Shown here piece after piece: positions 47,603-56,289 of a DNA stretch of 64,000 nucleotides. Source of the stretch: Planktomarina sp. Lineage in GTDB: Bacteria > Pseudomonadota > Alphaproteobacteria > Rhodobacterales > Rhodobacteraceae. The stretch is from the NCBI GenBank assembly GCA_020630015.1, contig JAHDCF010000005.1, forward strand, positions 53,448 through 117,447. Direction: 5' to 3'. A program made the position numbers and the translations under genes. Numbering within the stretch: the stretch's first letter is position 1; the number at the start of each line of letters is the position of its first letter. The notes under the pieces are model-generated. The model was not told the DNA's origin and did no database searches. It worked only from the letters and a program-made list of their open reading frames with translations.

Positions 47603-48794
47603 TACCCTTCCACGTGTTCGTTTAAAGCCCAAGGTGGACGCCCAGAAATTCCGGTTCGGATTCCCATGGGTTTATGCCGACGAACTGGTTCTCGATCGTC
47701 GCACCCGCAAAATGACCCCGGGACAATTGGCGGTTCTGGAGGCACCGGGTCAGTCAGAACCCTTGGGCCTTGCCACCATCAACCCAAATTCAAAATTGGC
47801 GGCTCGTATTTTAGATCGATCATGTGATGCTTCGATTGATGAAGATTGGATTGAGCAAAAAATAAAAATTGCACTCGCACTTCGAGATCGGTTGTTCGAA
47901 ACACCTTTTTACCGCTTGGTGCATGCCGAAGGGGATGGTTTGCCCGGTGTCATCATCGACAGGTTTGGTGACACGATGGTTTTACAAGCCAACGCTGTTT
48001 GGGCTGATCAAAGGAAAAAAGAATTTGCCAAGGTGCTTGCCTCTTTAAAGGGCGTGTCACACGTCATTTTGAATGGAACGGGCCGCAGTCGTTCTGATGA
48101 GGGGTTGTCCATGACCCGTGAGGCACTTTTTGGTTCCATGCCCAAAACCCCAATTCCCGTTCACATGAACGATGCTGTGTATTTTGCAGATTTGGCAGAG
48201 GGGCAAAAAACGGGTTTATTTTATGACCAACGACCAAATCATGCCTTTGCAGCACGGTTTGCAAGCGGTGCATCGGTTTTGGATGTCTTTAGCCACGTGG
48301 GCGGTTTTGGATTGGCTTCGCTGGCGGCGGGTGCCTTAGATGTCACCTGCATTGATGCGTCTGAAGCTGCCTTGCAATTGGTTCAAAAAGGGGCCGAACA
48401 AACAAAAGGGGATGGGACCTGCCGAACCGTCAAAGGCGACGCCTTTAAAGCGATGGAAGAGATGGTTCAAACCGGGCAAACCTTTGACGTTGTGATCTGC
48501 GATCCGCCGGCCTTTGCCCCCTCGCGCAAGGCCCTGGGGCAGGGATTACGCGCCTATGAACGCGCGGCACGCCTTTCGGCACAATTGGTGGCACCGGGTG
48601 GGATTTTGGGGCTTTGCTCTTGCTCACACGCGGCGACGATTGAAAAGTTTAGGGGGGCGTGTCGGCGAGGCATCGGCAAAGCCAATCGAACAGGTCAATT
48701 AATCCATTCAGGAACCGCCGGCCCAGATCATCCTTTGCACCTAAGCCTGGCAGATGGTGGGTATCTTAAGTCTTTGTTTTTTAGGGTGTCTTGA
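47595..48794 (+). CDS. class I SAM-dependent rRNA methyltransferase (RlmI-like)
   Basis: RNA cytosine-5 methyltransferase of 399 residues, similar to RlmI (23S rRNA m5C1962). An N-terminal PUA domain (about 5-80, RFGFPWVYADELV) precedes the EEHEI-like linker with HAEGDGLPGVIIDRFGDTMV, and the Rossmann methyltransferase has DVFSHVGGFGLASLAAGA (SAM loop), CDPPAFAPSR (motif IV) and LCSCSHA with the candidate catalytic Cys. It overlaps its upstream neighbour by eight bases and the PIN gene by one base. Confidence 0.88.
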   Translation: MDNTLPRVRLKPKVDAQKFRFGFPWVYADELVLDRRTRKMTPGQLAVLEAPGQSEPLGLATINPNSKLAARILDRSCDASIDEDWIEQKIKIALALRDRLFETPFYRLVHAEGDGLPGVIIDRFGDTMVLQANAVWADQRKKEFAKVLASLKGVSHVILNGTGRSRSDEGLSMTREALFGSMPKTPIPVHMNDAVYFADLAEGQKTGLFYDQRPNHAFAARFASGASVLDVFSHVGGFGLASLAAGALDVTCIDASEAALQLVQKGAEQTKGDGTCRTVKGDAFKAMEEMVQTGQTFDVVICDPPAFAPSRKALGQGLRAYERAARLSAQLVAPGGILGLCSCSHAATIEKFRGACRRGIGKANRTGQLIHSGTAGPDHPLHLSLADGGYLKSLFFRVS

Positions 48795-49360
48795 TGCGTT
48801 TGGTGCTGGACGCTTGTGTTCTTTATCCAAGTATCATGCGCAGCTTACTTATTGCCGCGGCACGGGCAGGGGTTTTTCAACCACTTTGGTCGCCGCGCAT
48901 ATTGGAGGAATGGCGTCGTGCCGTCGCACATCAATTGCCAGATCAAGCTCAGACAGCGGAAGCTGAAATTGCTTTGCTTGTTCATGAATTTCCAAACGCG
49001 AACAAAGATCCGTTAACGGATCCCAGCGGGCTTTGGTTGCCTGATGAAAATGATTTGCATGTTTTGGGAATCGCGCTGGATCATCAGGCAGATGGCATCG
49101 TGACATTAAACCGCAAAGATTTCCCGCGGTCAGTGATGCAAAAGCATGGCTTGGATCGCGTTGAACCAGATCTTTTGTTGAAAGATGCGTTTTTGACATC
49201 CCCGCAGACATTTGCGCCACACGCAAGACGCGTCATTGATCGCGCCCTGCGTGATTTGCCCGATATGACCGAACGGGGTATTCTTAAGAAAGCGCGTCTG
49301 CCGCGCTTTGCCAAAGCGTGGGGTGCTGCTGCAACTAGCTCATCGGGGATGATAAAATAA
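48794..49360 (+). CDS. PIN domain protein
   Basis: Protein of 188 residues with a PIN-type nuclease fold. Acidic positions are seen in LVLDACVLYPS (Asp at 5), the conserved Glu of EEWRRAV, and WLPDENDLHVLGIALDHQADGIVTLNRKDF (Asp cluster, about 84-112). A helical C-terminal tail (about 130-188) ends in basic residues. No antitoxin-like small gene is adjacent, so it is not a typical VapBC pair; from memory it resembles the chromosomal RSP_2648 family of Rhodobacter. Start overlaps the methyltransferase stop by one base; the end overlaps the convergent GH16 gene by 26 bases. Confidence 0.82.
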   Translation: MRLVLDACVLYPSIMRSLLIAAARAGVFQPLWSPRILEEWRRAVAHQLPDQAQTAEAEIALLVHEFPNANKDPLTDPSGLWLPDENDLHVLGIALDHQADGIVTLNRKDFPRSVMQKHGLDRVEPDLLLKDAFLTSPQTFAPHARRVIDRALRDLPDMTERGILKKARLPRFAKAWGAAATSSSGMIK

Positions 49361-51029
49361 AATCATCTGCGCCCCAATCTTCGGCATTGGCACCGATAAT
49401 GTAAACTCCATCGCCGGCATTCCCTCCAATTGATGAAAGGTCCAAATGCGTGGCCCAGCCTTCGTCGTGCAGGTGGTTCGACAGATCAGACCATGACACT
49501 GCATAGCTGCTGAGGTCGATCTGATCACTTCCAAATTCAAAATCATGGATGTAGTCGGTTCCATCCCCTGTTCCAAAGACAAAGATATCAGCTTGTTGAT
49601 CGGGGCCCCAAGTTCCACCCCACAAATGGTCAACGCCGCCGCCACCTTCGATGCGATCTTCCCCATCCCCGCCGTTTATTGTGTCACGGTCCGCACCACC
49701 GATCAAAACGTCGTTCCCCGTTTGCCCGAACAAACGATTTTCCCCGTCGCCCCCAAACAAAAGGTCATCGCCGTCACGGCCAAAGATTTGATCATCGCCA
49801 CCAGCGCCTTCAATCGTATCGGCCCACCGGGTGCCATAGAGCGTTTCATTCGCGTCTGAGTTTCCGTATACCAGCGGATCGGCAATGATTTGACCGTCTT
49901 GAACTTGTGGATTGCTGTCAGCGGACGGTGTTTCATACACGCGGATGTAATCAACTTGAAAACCGTCTGAAAAATCTGTCGTTCCATCCACCGGGCCGGT
50001 CCAATCTGTGTCAACGGCCAGCGACAGCACAAGATACATATCCTCGTTCACTGTGTTGGGAACTGTGCGAACAGGGATACCGTCAATATACCATGTGATT
50101 TCGCTGTCGGTCCATTCCAGACCATATGTGTGAAAACCTTCTGATAAATCATCGGTGGAGAACGACAATTGGTTTTGCGATCCATCATTCCAAACGTTTG
50201 TATTCATGGTTGTTGTGTTGTGCCCCAACGTTTCAAATACGTCGATTTCGGAAGTCCAATCACCATCGCTGGGCAATAACCAAAATGCGCTTAAGAAGCC
50301 TTGTTGGTCAGGTACGCTTGCACGAATTTCAATATAACCACCTTCCATACCGAAGCTCAGTTCAGTGTTCATCAATCCCGACGCATATGTTTGACCATCT
50401 GTCAGAACTTGTTGTTCGGGGGTAAGTTCATGGGCGTGAATCGTTAGAACACCATTTTCGACACTGAAGGGATTTGGCAATTCAGACATATCTGGATCGA
50501 CATAAAATTGACCTTCACCATTTTGTTCAATGGTACGTTGGTCATCCAAATGCGGGGAATAAGACGTGCTCCATACACCACCCGACCCATGGCCAGTATT
50601 CGCAGAGAAGCTGTCGAATTCGTCATTAAATGTTAAAACATAATCTGTTCCATTTAAGGTCATCGAATAAATGGATTGTGCCGGTGCTTCGAAGCCCGTT
50701 TCAACACTCCAATTCAAATCGATATCATGCTCGTCCAGCCAAGTATTGAGTTTGGTCTCAAGCCAATCGGTGTCCAAAGCATCGCCGAATTTTTTGATCA
50801 GATTATCCATGACTTTTTCGGCGCCATCGGTGTTTTCGTTCTTCTCAAGTTTTTTGATAACTTTTTTGAACTTGTTCTCGACCCACTTCGGCGGTGGCGA
50901 ATTGCTTTCTATTTCAACGCCGCCGTTCATTCGTGCGGCGATGTTGTCAAAGTTTGCCCATCCCAGATTTTGGGCGGCCTCAAAGGATGATGTAAATTGC
51001 GATAAATTCTCAAAATTCAAATAACGCAT
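49335..51029 (-). CDS. GH16 family glycoside hydrolase with RTX calcium-binding repeats
   Basis: Probable secreted endo-beta-glucanase of 564 residues. A 125-residue N-terminal region without recognisable domain is rich in Lys and acidic residues. The GH16 catalytic domain (about 130-368) has the ExDxxE motif E261-I-D263-V-F-E266, with Glu261 as nucleophile and Glu266 as acid/base by family knowledge. Four or five GGxGxD-type hemolysin repeats (about 408-465) and a C-terminal region ending DDFILSSPMS follow. No Sec signal is visible, which fits type I secretion through an uncleaved C-terminal signal. Laminarin, lichenan or exopolysaccharide are possible substrates. GGAGG precedes the ATG. Confidence 0.9.
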   Translation of the reverse strand: MRYLNFENLSQFTSSFEAAQNLGWANFDNIAARMNGGVEIESNSPPPKWVENKFKKVIKKLEKNENTDGAEKVMDNLIKKFGDALDTDWLETKLNTWLDEHDIDLNWSVETGFEAPAQSIYSMTLNGTDYVLTFNDEFDSFSANTGHGSGGVWSTSYSPHLDDQRTIEQNGEGQFYVDPDMSELPNPFSVENGVLTIHAHELTPEQQVLTDGQTYASGLMNTELSFGMEGGYIEIRASVPDQQGFLSAFWLLPSDGDWTSEIDVFETLGHNTTTMNTNVWNDGSQNQLSFSTDDLSEGFHTYGLEWTDSEITWYIDGIPVRTVPNTVNEDMYLVLSLAVDTDWTGPVDGTTDFSDGFQVDYIRVYETPSADSNPQVQDGQIIADPLVYGNSDANETLYGTRWADTIEGAGGDDQIFGRDGDDLLFGGDGENRLFGQTGNDVLIGGADRDTINGGDGEDRIEGGGGVDHLWGGTWGPDQQADIFVFGTGDGTDYIHDFEFGSDQIDLSSYAVSWSDLSNHLHDEGWATHLDLSSIGGNAGDGVYIIGANAEDWGADDFILSSPMS

Positions 51030-51126
51030 GCTGTGCCTCCGTTTATTTGTGGGGGCAAACTATGAAAGCATCTCTAAAGGTAATATAAATCTGGCCGTGG
51101 AATTTGAGATGATGGTTAAAGAACGT

Positions 51127-52308
51127 TTAGCTTAACATCTTCATGCCTTGGGTAATTCCTTCAACCGTCATAGGCACCATTCGCTTTTCAAAAATTGTTC
51201 TGATCATTTCGATGGATTGAGTGTAGCGCCAGTAATTTTCTGTAACGGGATTGATCCAAAGATTGTCGGGCCATTGGTCCCGCGCACGGTTCAACCAGGT
51301 TTCGCCACTTTCTTGATTCCAATGTTCGTTGGCACCCCCTGCAAATGCAATTTCATAAGGGGACATCGATGCATCGCCCACAAAAATACATTTGTAATCT
51401 GACCCATAAGTTCTGATCAGTTCGGATGTCGGGATTTGTTCATTCCATCGGCGCTTGTTGTCGCGCCATACACCTTCGTAAAGACAGTTGTGAAAGTAAA
51501 AGCTTTCAAGCTGTTTGAATTCTGCTTTGGCCGCCGAAAACAATTCTTCCACCAATCTGATGTGTGGATCCATCGATCCGCCCACATCCAAAAACAACAA
51601 CACCCGCACGGCATTTCGTCGTTCGGGCCGGGTTTGGACGTCCAGATATCCGTGTTCCGCAGTTTTTCGAATTGTTTTGTTTAAATCCAATTCATCAGCG
51701 GCGCCGTCGCGGGCCCATTTTCGCAATCGTTTAAGTGCAACCTTGATGTTTCTGGTGCCCAGTTCGATGCGGTCATCAAGGTTTTTGAACTCGCGTTTAT
51801 CCCAAACTTTGGTTGCGCGTTGATGACGGCTTTCGTTTTGGCCGATGCGTACTCCCTCGGGGTTATATCCATATGCCCCAAACGGGGATGTTCCGGCCGT
51901 TCCAACCCATTTGGAACCGCCTTGGTGGCGACCCTTTTGTTCTTCCAATCGCTTTTTGAGGGTTTCCATCAACTCCTCAAAGCTTCCCATGCCTTCAATC
52001 TCTTGCTTTTCAGCATCCGTCAGCGTTTTTTCAGCCAATTTGCGCAGCCATTCCTCTGGCAAATCAAGCGTTTCAATCATGTCTTGCGGATTGATTTCTT
52101 CCAAACCAGAAAATGTGGCTGAAAATGCTTGGTCAAACCTGTCCAGATGACGCTCATCTTTGACCAATACTGCACGTGAAAGATGGTAAAATTCTGTGAT
52201 GTCATAAAGCGCCAAACCCTTCTTCAACGCTTCGAGAAAACTCAAAAACTCTCGCACGCTCACGGGAACTTTGTGGCGTTTCAGGCAATCAAAGAAGGGA
52301 AGAAACAC
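51127..52308 (-). CDS. VWA domain protein, CoxE-like
   Basis: Cytoplasmic protein of 393 residues. The C-terminal half (about 230-393) is a von Willebrand factor A domain with the MIDAS DVGGSM (Asp241, Ser245) in place of the common DxSxS, and FVGDASMSPYEI further on. The N-terminal half is helical and charged. Such proteins act with MoxR ATPases to remodel or load metal cofactors into target proteins. The start is GTG at 52308 with a GAGGA site, eight bases after the small membrane gene. The MoxR partner is at 53931-54770. Confidence 0.88.
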   Translation of the reverse strand: MFLPFFDCLKRHKVPVSVREFLSFLEALKKGLALYDITEFYHLSRAVLVKDERHLDRFDQAFSATFSGLEEINPQDMIETLDLPEEWLRKLAEKTLTDAEKQEIEGMGSFEELMETLKKRLEEQKGRHQGGSKWVGTAGTSPFGAYGYNPEGVRIGQNESRHQRATKVWDKREFKNLDDRIELGTRNIKVALKRLRKWARDGAADELDLNKTIRKTAEHGYLDVQTRPERRNAVRVLLFLDVGGSMDPHIRLVEELFSAAKAEFKQLESFYFHNCLYEGVWRDNKRRWNEQIPTSELIRTYGSDYKCIFVGDASMSPYEIAFAGGANEHWNQESGETWLNRARDQWPDNLWINPVTENYWRYTQSIEMIRTIFEKRMVPMTVEGITQGMKMLS

Positions 52309-52316
52309 GTCAATCC

Positions 52317-52481
52317 TCAGATTTGACGAAGAATAAGAACGTTCACAATGAAAAAGACAAGCCCAATCGCAATGCCGAAACCGGCAGCATATTGGGCGAT
52401 ATCAAGGGCATTGCCTTTGCGCGATTTTGCCAACAAGCCACCCCAAACGGCCCCAATAAGAATACCCACAAAAGTCATCAT
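52317..52481 (-). CDS. small two-helix membrane protein
   Basis: 54 residues, MMTFVGILIGAVWG then a basic turn (LAKSRKGN) and a second hydrophobic helix (about 28-50) ending LILRQI. It is predicted to span the inner membrane twice as a hairpin. A GGGGGTGA site lies directly before the first ATG, so the second ATG at 52478 may be used. It lies between the DUF2927 lipoprotein and the VWA gene with gaps of 27 and 8 bases. No function can be assigned. Confidence 0.75.
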   Translation of the reverse strand: MMTFVGILIGAVWGGLLAKSRKGNALDIAQYAAGFGIAIGLVFFIVNVLILRQI

Positions 52482-52508
52482 TCACCCCCGGTTCGAAGAT
52501 ATACGCTT

Positions 52509-53834
52509 TTAATGCAAATGCGACATCTGGTCGAGCCAGTCAATAAGGCGCGTTTGATCACCAAAGGCATATCTGCCCCAACGTATGGCCTCAGACTTGG
52601 CTCGTTTGGATCGTGTGGAATGCCCCAAGGATGAAAGGGCGGTGGACTGAACCAAAAGAGAATCTGCCAAAAGCATCGCATCTTGGGCATCATGGGCGGC
52701 ACTTTGAACTTGGTTGGCAAGGTTAATTGCGCTTTCAAAAAAGCCAGAACGCAGATCCATAATTGAAAGGGCATGCAATGCATGAGCCTCTGACAAACGC
52801 ATGGCAGGTGATTTGGCAAAAACATATGCTGAGGCTTCCAAAGGTTGCCATGCAGCATCTGGTTCAACCCTCATAAGATTTTGCCCTTTTACCAGTTCCG
52901 CATACCCCGCGATTTGACCATCTTGGTTATAAGAATGGGGCAGGTGGCCGCCTTCGCCGAACTCTGTAATTTTCCGTGTGACTTCAACCAACCCTTTTGA
53001 AACCGCATCATTGGTTGTTTGACTGGCTTGTTGAGGTGATTTGCCTGATGGGTTCAAACGCGCAAAAATTGCGGGAATGCGTTTCATAACTTCTTCTCGG
53101 GGCATGCCCGTTTCCAAAGAAGGATCATAAGCGGCACGAAGCATCAGCATGTCAAATCCGGTTAAGATCGAATGGACGTTGTTATCGTTAAAAACACTGT
53201 TAGGAAGGCGATCAAGATCATTCAAAGGACCAAGCGCCTGCGCAATTTCTTCGTGCAAACAATCCCGAATTTCTTGCGGTGAGGCGTCGACGGGCAAGAA
53301 AACAGCTGCCTTGGTGCGTTGCTTTACTTTGGTCCAAGAAATTGCATTTCGTTCGCGCGCCAAACGAAAACCCGACCAGTCGGAAACACCTGGCACCACA
53401 AAACACGCGGCCCCTGGAACCGCAGCGCTTAATGTCGCCTGTGGCATCGGAACCACAGAAATTTCAGAGGCGATATTATCTGATCTGGATATCCGAATTC
53501 CGGTTTCGGATCGCAGCCTGTTCATCAAAAGATCGAGATCACGATTTGAAACAGAGGGTATTTTTCCCGCCAGACGCACGCGAATGGGCCCTTCAAATCT
53601 TGAGAAATGAGAAAGTTCTGCACCGGATTCAATTTTGAAAAACAGATCGTGAAAATCACGCACCAAATCGGGGTTCGTTGTGTAAACACGTTGATAAGGC
53701 ACCTGACCAAAGGTGTTCATCGGAATGGTTGATTTTTGGGGCGTATGCTCTTTTTTGGGAAGGCACGCCACCAGGGCAAGCGATAAAGCGGTGCACGCCA
53801 CCGTTTTGCCCAAAATTTGAAATTGACGCTTCAC
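52509..53834 (-). CDS. DUF2927 family lipoprotein
   Basis: Envelope protein of 441 residues. The signal peptide ends in the lipobox LVAC (Cys near 24), so it is a predicted lipoprotein. The DUF2927 domain (about 60-275) includes LRSETGIRISRSDNIASEISVV, and CLHEEIAQALGPLNDL (about 193-208), which resembles a degenerate HExxH metallopeptidase helix with Gln replacing the second His. The rest is helical, TPR-like (about 330-430). Located between moxR and the VWA gene on the same strand, so it may be a client or partner. Function unknown. Confidence 0.83.
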   Translation of the reverse strand: MKRQFQILGKTVACTALSLALVACLPKKEHTPQKSTIPMNTFGQVPYQRVYTTNPDLVRDFHDLFFKIESGAELSHFSRFEGPIRVRLAGKIPSVSNRDLDLLMNRLRSETGIRISRSDNIASEISVVPMPQATLSAAVPGAACFVVPGVSDWSGFRLARERNAISWTKVKQRTKAAVFLPVDASPQEIRDCLHEEIAQALGPLNDLDRLPNSVFNDNNVHSILTGFDMLMLRAAYDPSLETGMPREEVMKRIPAIFARLNPSGKSPQQASQTTNDAVSKGLVEVTRKITEFGEGGHLPHSYNQDGQIAGYAELVKGQNLMRVEPDAAWQPLEASAYVFAKSPAMRLSEAHALHALSIMDLRSGFFESAINLANQVQSAAHDAQDAMLLADSLLVQSTALSSLGHSTRSKRAKSEAIRWGRYAFGDQTRLIDWLDQMSHLH

Positions 53835-53930
53835 TTTTCCCGGACCTTACCACGATGCACGACACTGAGCAGTGCATGGGTAAAGCCCAAGTTTGGCGGA
53901 ATAATGTCGACATTGGGATTGTGTGTTGGT

Positions 53931-54770
53931 CTATCGCCCTGATCTTGCCATAAATGCCAAGCGTTCAAAAAGGTGAACGTCCTGCTCATTTTTCAACAGG
54001 GCACCGTGAAGCTTTGGCAATGCGTTTACACCCTCTCTTTTTAAGTCATCTGCAGAAAGATCCTCTGCCAACAGCAACTTCAGCCAATCCAAAACTTCGC
54101 TGGTTGACGGTTTTTTCTTTAACCCAGGCGTGTCACGAACTTCGTAAAACTGTGTTAAAGCAGTGCTTAACAGGTCGTTCTTGATGTTGGGATGATGTAC
54201 TTCAATGATTTGACGCAGGGTCTGTTCATCCGGGAATTTAATATAGTGAAAGAAACAGCGCCGCAAAAATGCATCTGGCAATTCCTTTTCGTTATTGGAG
54301 GTGATGATCACAATCGGGCGATTAACCGCCTTAATTGTTTGTCCGGTTTCGTAAACATGAAACTCCATCTTATCGAGTTCTTGCAGAAGATCATTTGGAA
54401 ATTCGATATCTGCTTTGTCGATTTCATCGATCAGAAGAATGACGCGACCTTCGGCCTCGAAGGCCTGCCATAATTTGCCTTTGCGGATGTAATTTGAAAC
54501 ATCGTGCACGCGTTCATCACCCAGTTGGCTGTCACGCAAGCGGCTGACGGCATCGTATTCGTATAATCCTTGTTGGGCACGCGTGGATGATTTCACGTTC
54601 CATTCGATAAGCGGTAAATCAAGGCTTTTGGCGATTTGAAGGGCCAGTTCGGTTTTGCCGGTGCCGGGTTCACCTTTCACCAAAAGGGGGCGTTCCAAGG
54701 TGATTGCTGCGTTCACCGCAACAGAAAGATCGGATGTAGCGACATATTGGTCCGTTGATGAAAATTGCAT
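53931..54770 (-). CDS. MoxR family AAA+ ATPase
   Basis: Cytoplasmic ATPase of 279 residues. Walker A is GEPGTGKTE (about 33-41); Walker B is VILLIDEIDKAD (about 112-123); sensor 1 is IVIITSNNEKELPDAFLRRCFF with the arginine finger. MoxR proteins assemble as hexamers and act with VWA partners as chaperones for protein maturation. The VWA gene is 1.6 kb downstream on the same strand. Divergent from dksA. Confidence 0.92.
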   Translation of the reverse strand: MQFSSTDQYVATSDLSVAVNAAITLERPLLVKGEPGTGKTELALQIAKSLDLPLIEWNVKSSTRAQQGLYEYDAVSRLRDSQLGDERVHDVSNYIRKGKLWQAFEAEGRVILLIDEIDKADIEFPNDLLQELDKMEFHVYETGQTIKAVNRPIVIITSNNEKELPDAFLRRCFFHYIKFPDEQTLRQIIEVHHPNIKNDLLSTALTQFYEVRDTPGLKKKPSTSEVLDWLKLLLAEDLSADDLKREGVNALPKLHGALLKNEQDVHLFERLAFMARSGR

Positions 54771-54839
54771 ATCGACTCTCTAAATTTGTTGTCTCCACTT
54801 ACCATTTAATTTCAGGCATCTAAATCCCGATTTGCACGT

Positions 54840-54855
54840 GACAATACCCATTGTC
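54840..54855. promoter_or_regulatory. inverted repeat upstream of dksA
   Basis: GACAAT (54840-54845) and ATTGTC (54850-54855) are perfect arms with the spacer ACCC, in the 143-base divergent gap between moxR and dksA, 59 bases before the dksA ATG. It may be an operator for either gene. No regulator can be named. Confidence 0.4.
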
Positions 54856-54913
54856 CCGGTTAGACGGTCCCCAACCAAGCGATAGCAGCACAGCTGCAAT
54901 GAGGGAGCCACTG

Positions 54914-55336
54914 ATGAAAGCTGAAGTTTTCCTTCCAGAAGATTACCGCCCTGCGGATGATGAGCCTTTTATGAATGATCGCCAGATGGAATATTTCCGG
55001 CGCAAGCTGCTTGATTGGAAATCCGAACTTGCCGCAGATTCTCGCGAAACGATCGAAGGCTTGCAAGATGGGACACGGGCCATCCCCGATATCGCAGATC
55101 GGGCGAGCGAAGAAACAGATCGCGCCCTTGAACTTCGCACACGCGATCGTCAAAGAAAATTGGTGGCCAAAATCGATGCGGCACTGCGCCGGATTGATGA
55201 AGGTGAATATGGCTATTGCGACGAAACCGGAGAGCCAATTTCTTTGAAACGTCTTGATGCACGGCCAATTGCGACCCTAAGTCTTGAGGCGCAGGAACGT
55301 CACGAACGTAAAGAAAAAGTTCACCGCGACGATTGA
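54914..55336 (+). CDS. dksA: RNA polymerase-binding transcription factor DksA
   Basis: Binds the secondary channel of RNA polymerase and, with ppGpp, alters initiation at rRNA and amino acid promoters. The 140 residues contain a coiled coil (about 20-95) whose tip holds the DxxDxA motif D59-I-A-D62-R-A64. The zinc-finger globule has only one cysteine (Cys102, GYCDETGEP); the other three zinc ligands are replaced (Thr, Leu, Glu positions). The single-Cys form is, from memory, known in Rhodobacter sphaeroides. The ATG at 54914 follows a GAGGGAG site. Confidence 0.94.
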   Translation: MKAEVFLPEDYRPADDEPFMNDRQMEYFRRKLLDWKSELAADSRETIEGLQDGTRAIPDIADRASEETDRALELRTRDRQRKLVAKIDAALRRIDEGEYGYCDETGEPISLKRLDARPIATLSLEAQERHERKEKVHRDD

Positions 55337-55337
55337 T

Positions 55338-56120
55338 CTAGGCGTCAAGCTGTACCCAAATTGGGACGTGATCTGATGGTTTTTCGCGTCCCCGCGCAAA
55401 TGCATCGATTTCACATGTTTTGAAAAGATCTGCACAAAGCGGATCCATCAAAAAATGATCGATGCGAATACCGTCGTTTTTATTCCATGCACCGGCTTGA
55501 TAATCCCAAAACGTATAATGACCTGGGTTTAGCTGAACGCTCCGAAATGCTTCGGTGAAGCCAAGGTTCAGGATTTTTCGGAATGCCTGCCGCGTTTCAA
55601 GCCGATGCAAAGCATCTTCTGTCCAGACATCCGGGTTGGCCGCATCTTCCTTTTGCGGAATGACATTGTAATCGCCTGCCATCAAAAATGGCTCTTCCTG
55701 CGCCAAAAGTTCTTGTGCGCGGGAAAACATGCGATCCATCCACGCAAGCTTATAATCATACTTGGGGCCGGGCGAGGGGTTCCCATTGGGAAGGTACAGA
55801 CCGCACACCCGGATTGCGTGCTTGTCCCCCATTACCGTTGCTTCTATCCAGCGGGCATGATCATCATCCTCGTCGCCGGGCAATCCGCATGTGACATCTT
55901 CCAACGGAAGTTTGGAAAGAATGGCCACCCCATTAAAACTTTTCTGACCATGGGTTTCCACACGATATCCCATGTCTTCGAAGTGTTGCCGAGGGAACAT
56001 TTCATCCATCGATTTGATTTCTTGCATCAAGACAACATCAGGTGAGGCCTCGTTCAACCAGTCGGTTAGGGCCCCAAGACGTGCTTTGATACCATTAATG
56101 TTGAAGCTTGCGATTTTCAT
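55338..56120 (-). CDS. xth: exodeoxyribonuclease III
   Basis: DNA repair nuclease (AP endonuclease and 3'-5' exonuclease) of 260 residues. Catalytic motifs of the EEP family are all present: MKIASFNINGIKAR at the start, LMQEIKS with the metal-binding Glu, GLYLPNG, GDYNVIPQ, and SDHVPIW with the catalytic His near the C-terminus. The ATG at 56120 is the natural start; a 12-codon upstream extension adds nothing recognisable. A degenerate SOS-like element upstream was considered and not accepted. Confidence 0.95.
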   Translation of the reverse strand: MKIASFNINGIKARLGALTDWLNEASPDVVLMQEIKSMDEMFPRQHFEDMGYRVETHGQKSFNGVAILSKLPLEDVTCGLPGDEDDDHARWIEATVMGDKHAIRVCGLYLPNGNPSPGPKYDYKLAWMDRMFSRAQELLAQEEPFLMAGDYNVIPQKEDAANPDVWTEDALHRLETRQAFRKILNLGFTEAFRSVQLNPGHYTFWDYQAGAWNKNDGIRIDHFLMDPLCADLFKTCEIDAFARGREKPSDHVPIWVQLDA

Positions 56121-56289
56121 AAGAATGTTCCTGACCTGATCTTTTGGATTGCGCAAGGGAACAGTTCACAGAATTGATGCCAGATCATGTGGGGCGGGTA
56201 TTGAGGGACAATTTTAAGATGTTTTTCCCCCATGTATGGCGCGGCAACGGGCGCTAACATTGGCTTAAACCGACCAATAGGAGTTGAAA

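Noticed and set aside
49600..49860. Locally repetitive DNA that might suggest a repeat array
   Set aside because: It is the coding sequence of GGxGxD RTX repeats in the GH16 protein. Unit spacing and spacers do not fit a CRISPR array, and no CRISPR array or cas gene was seen in the window.
52509..53834. DUF2927 protein as an active zinc metallopeptidase
   Set aside because: The HEEIAQALG stretch lacks the second histidine of HExxH and no third ligand is evident, so catalytic activity cannot be claimed.
56127..56141. SOS-like element GTTC-N7-GATC just upstream of exonuclease III
   Set aside because: One of eight conserved bases is wrong (GATC for GTTC) and it lies almost at the start codon. 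With a 64 kb window, chance matches of this quality are expected.
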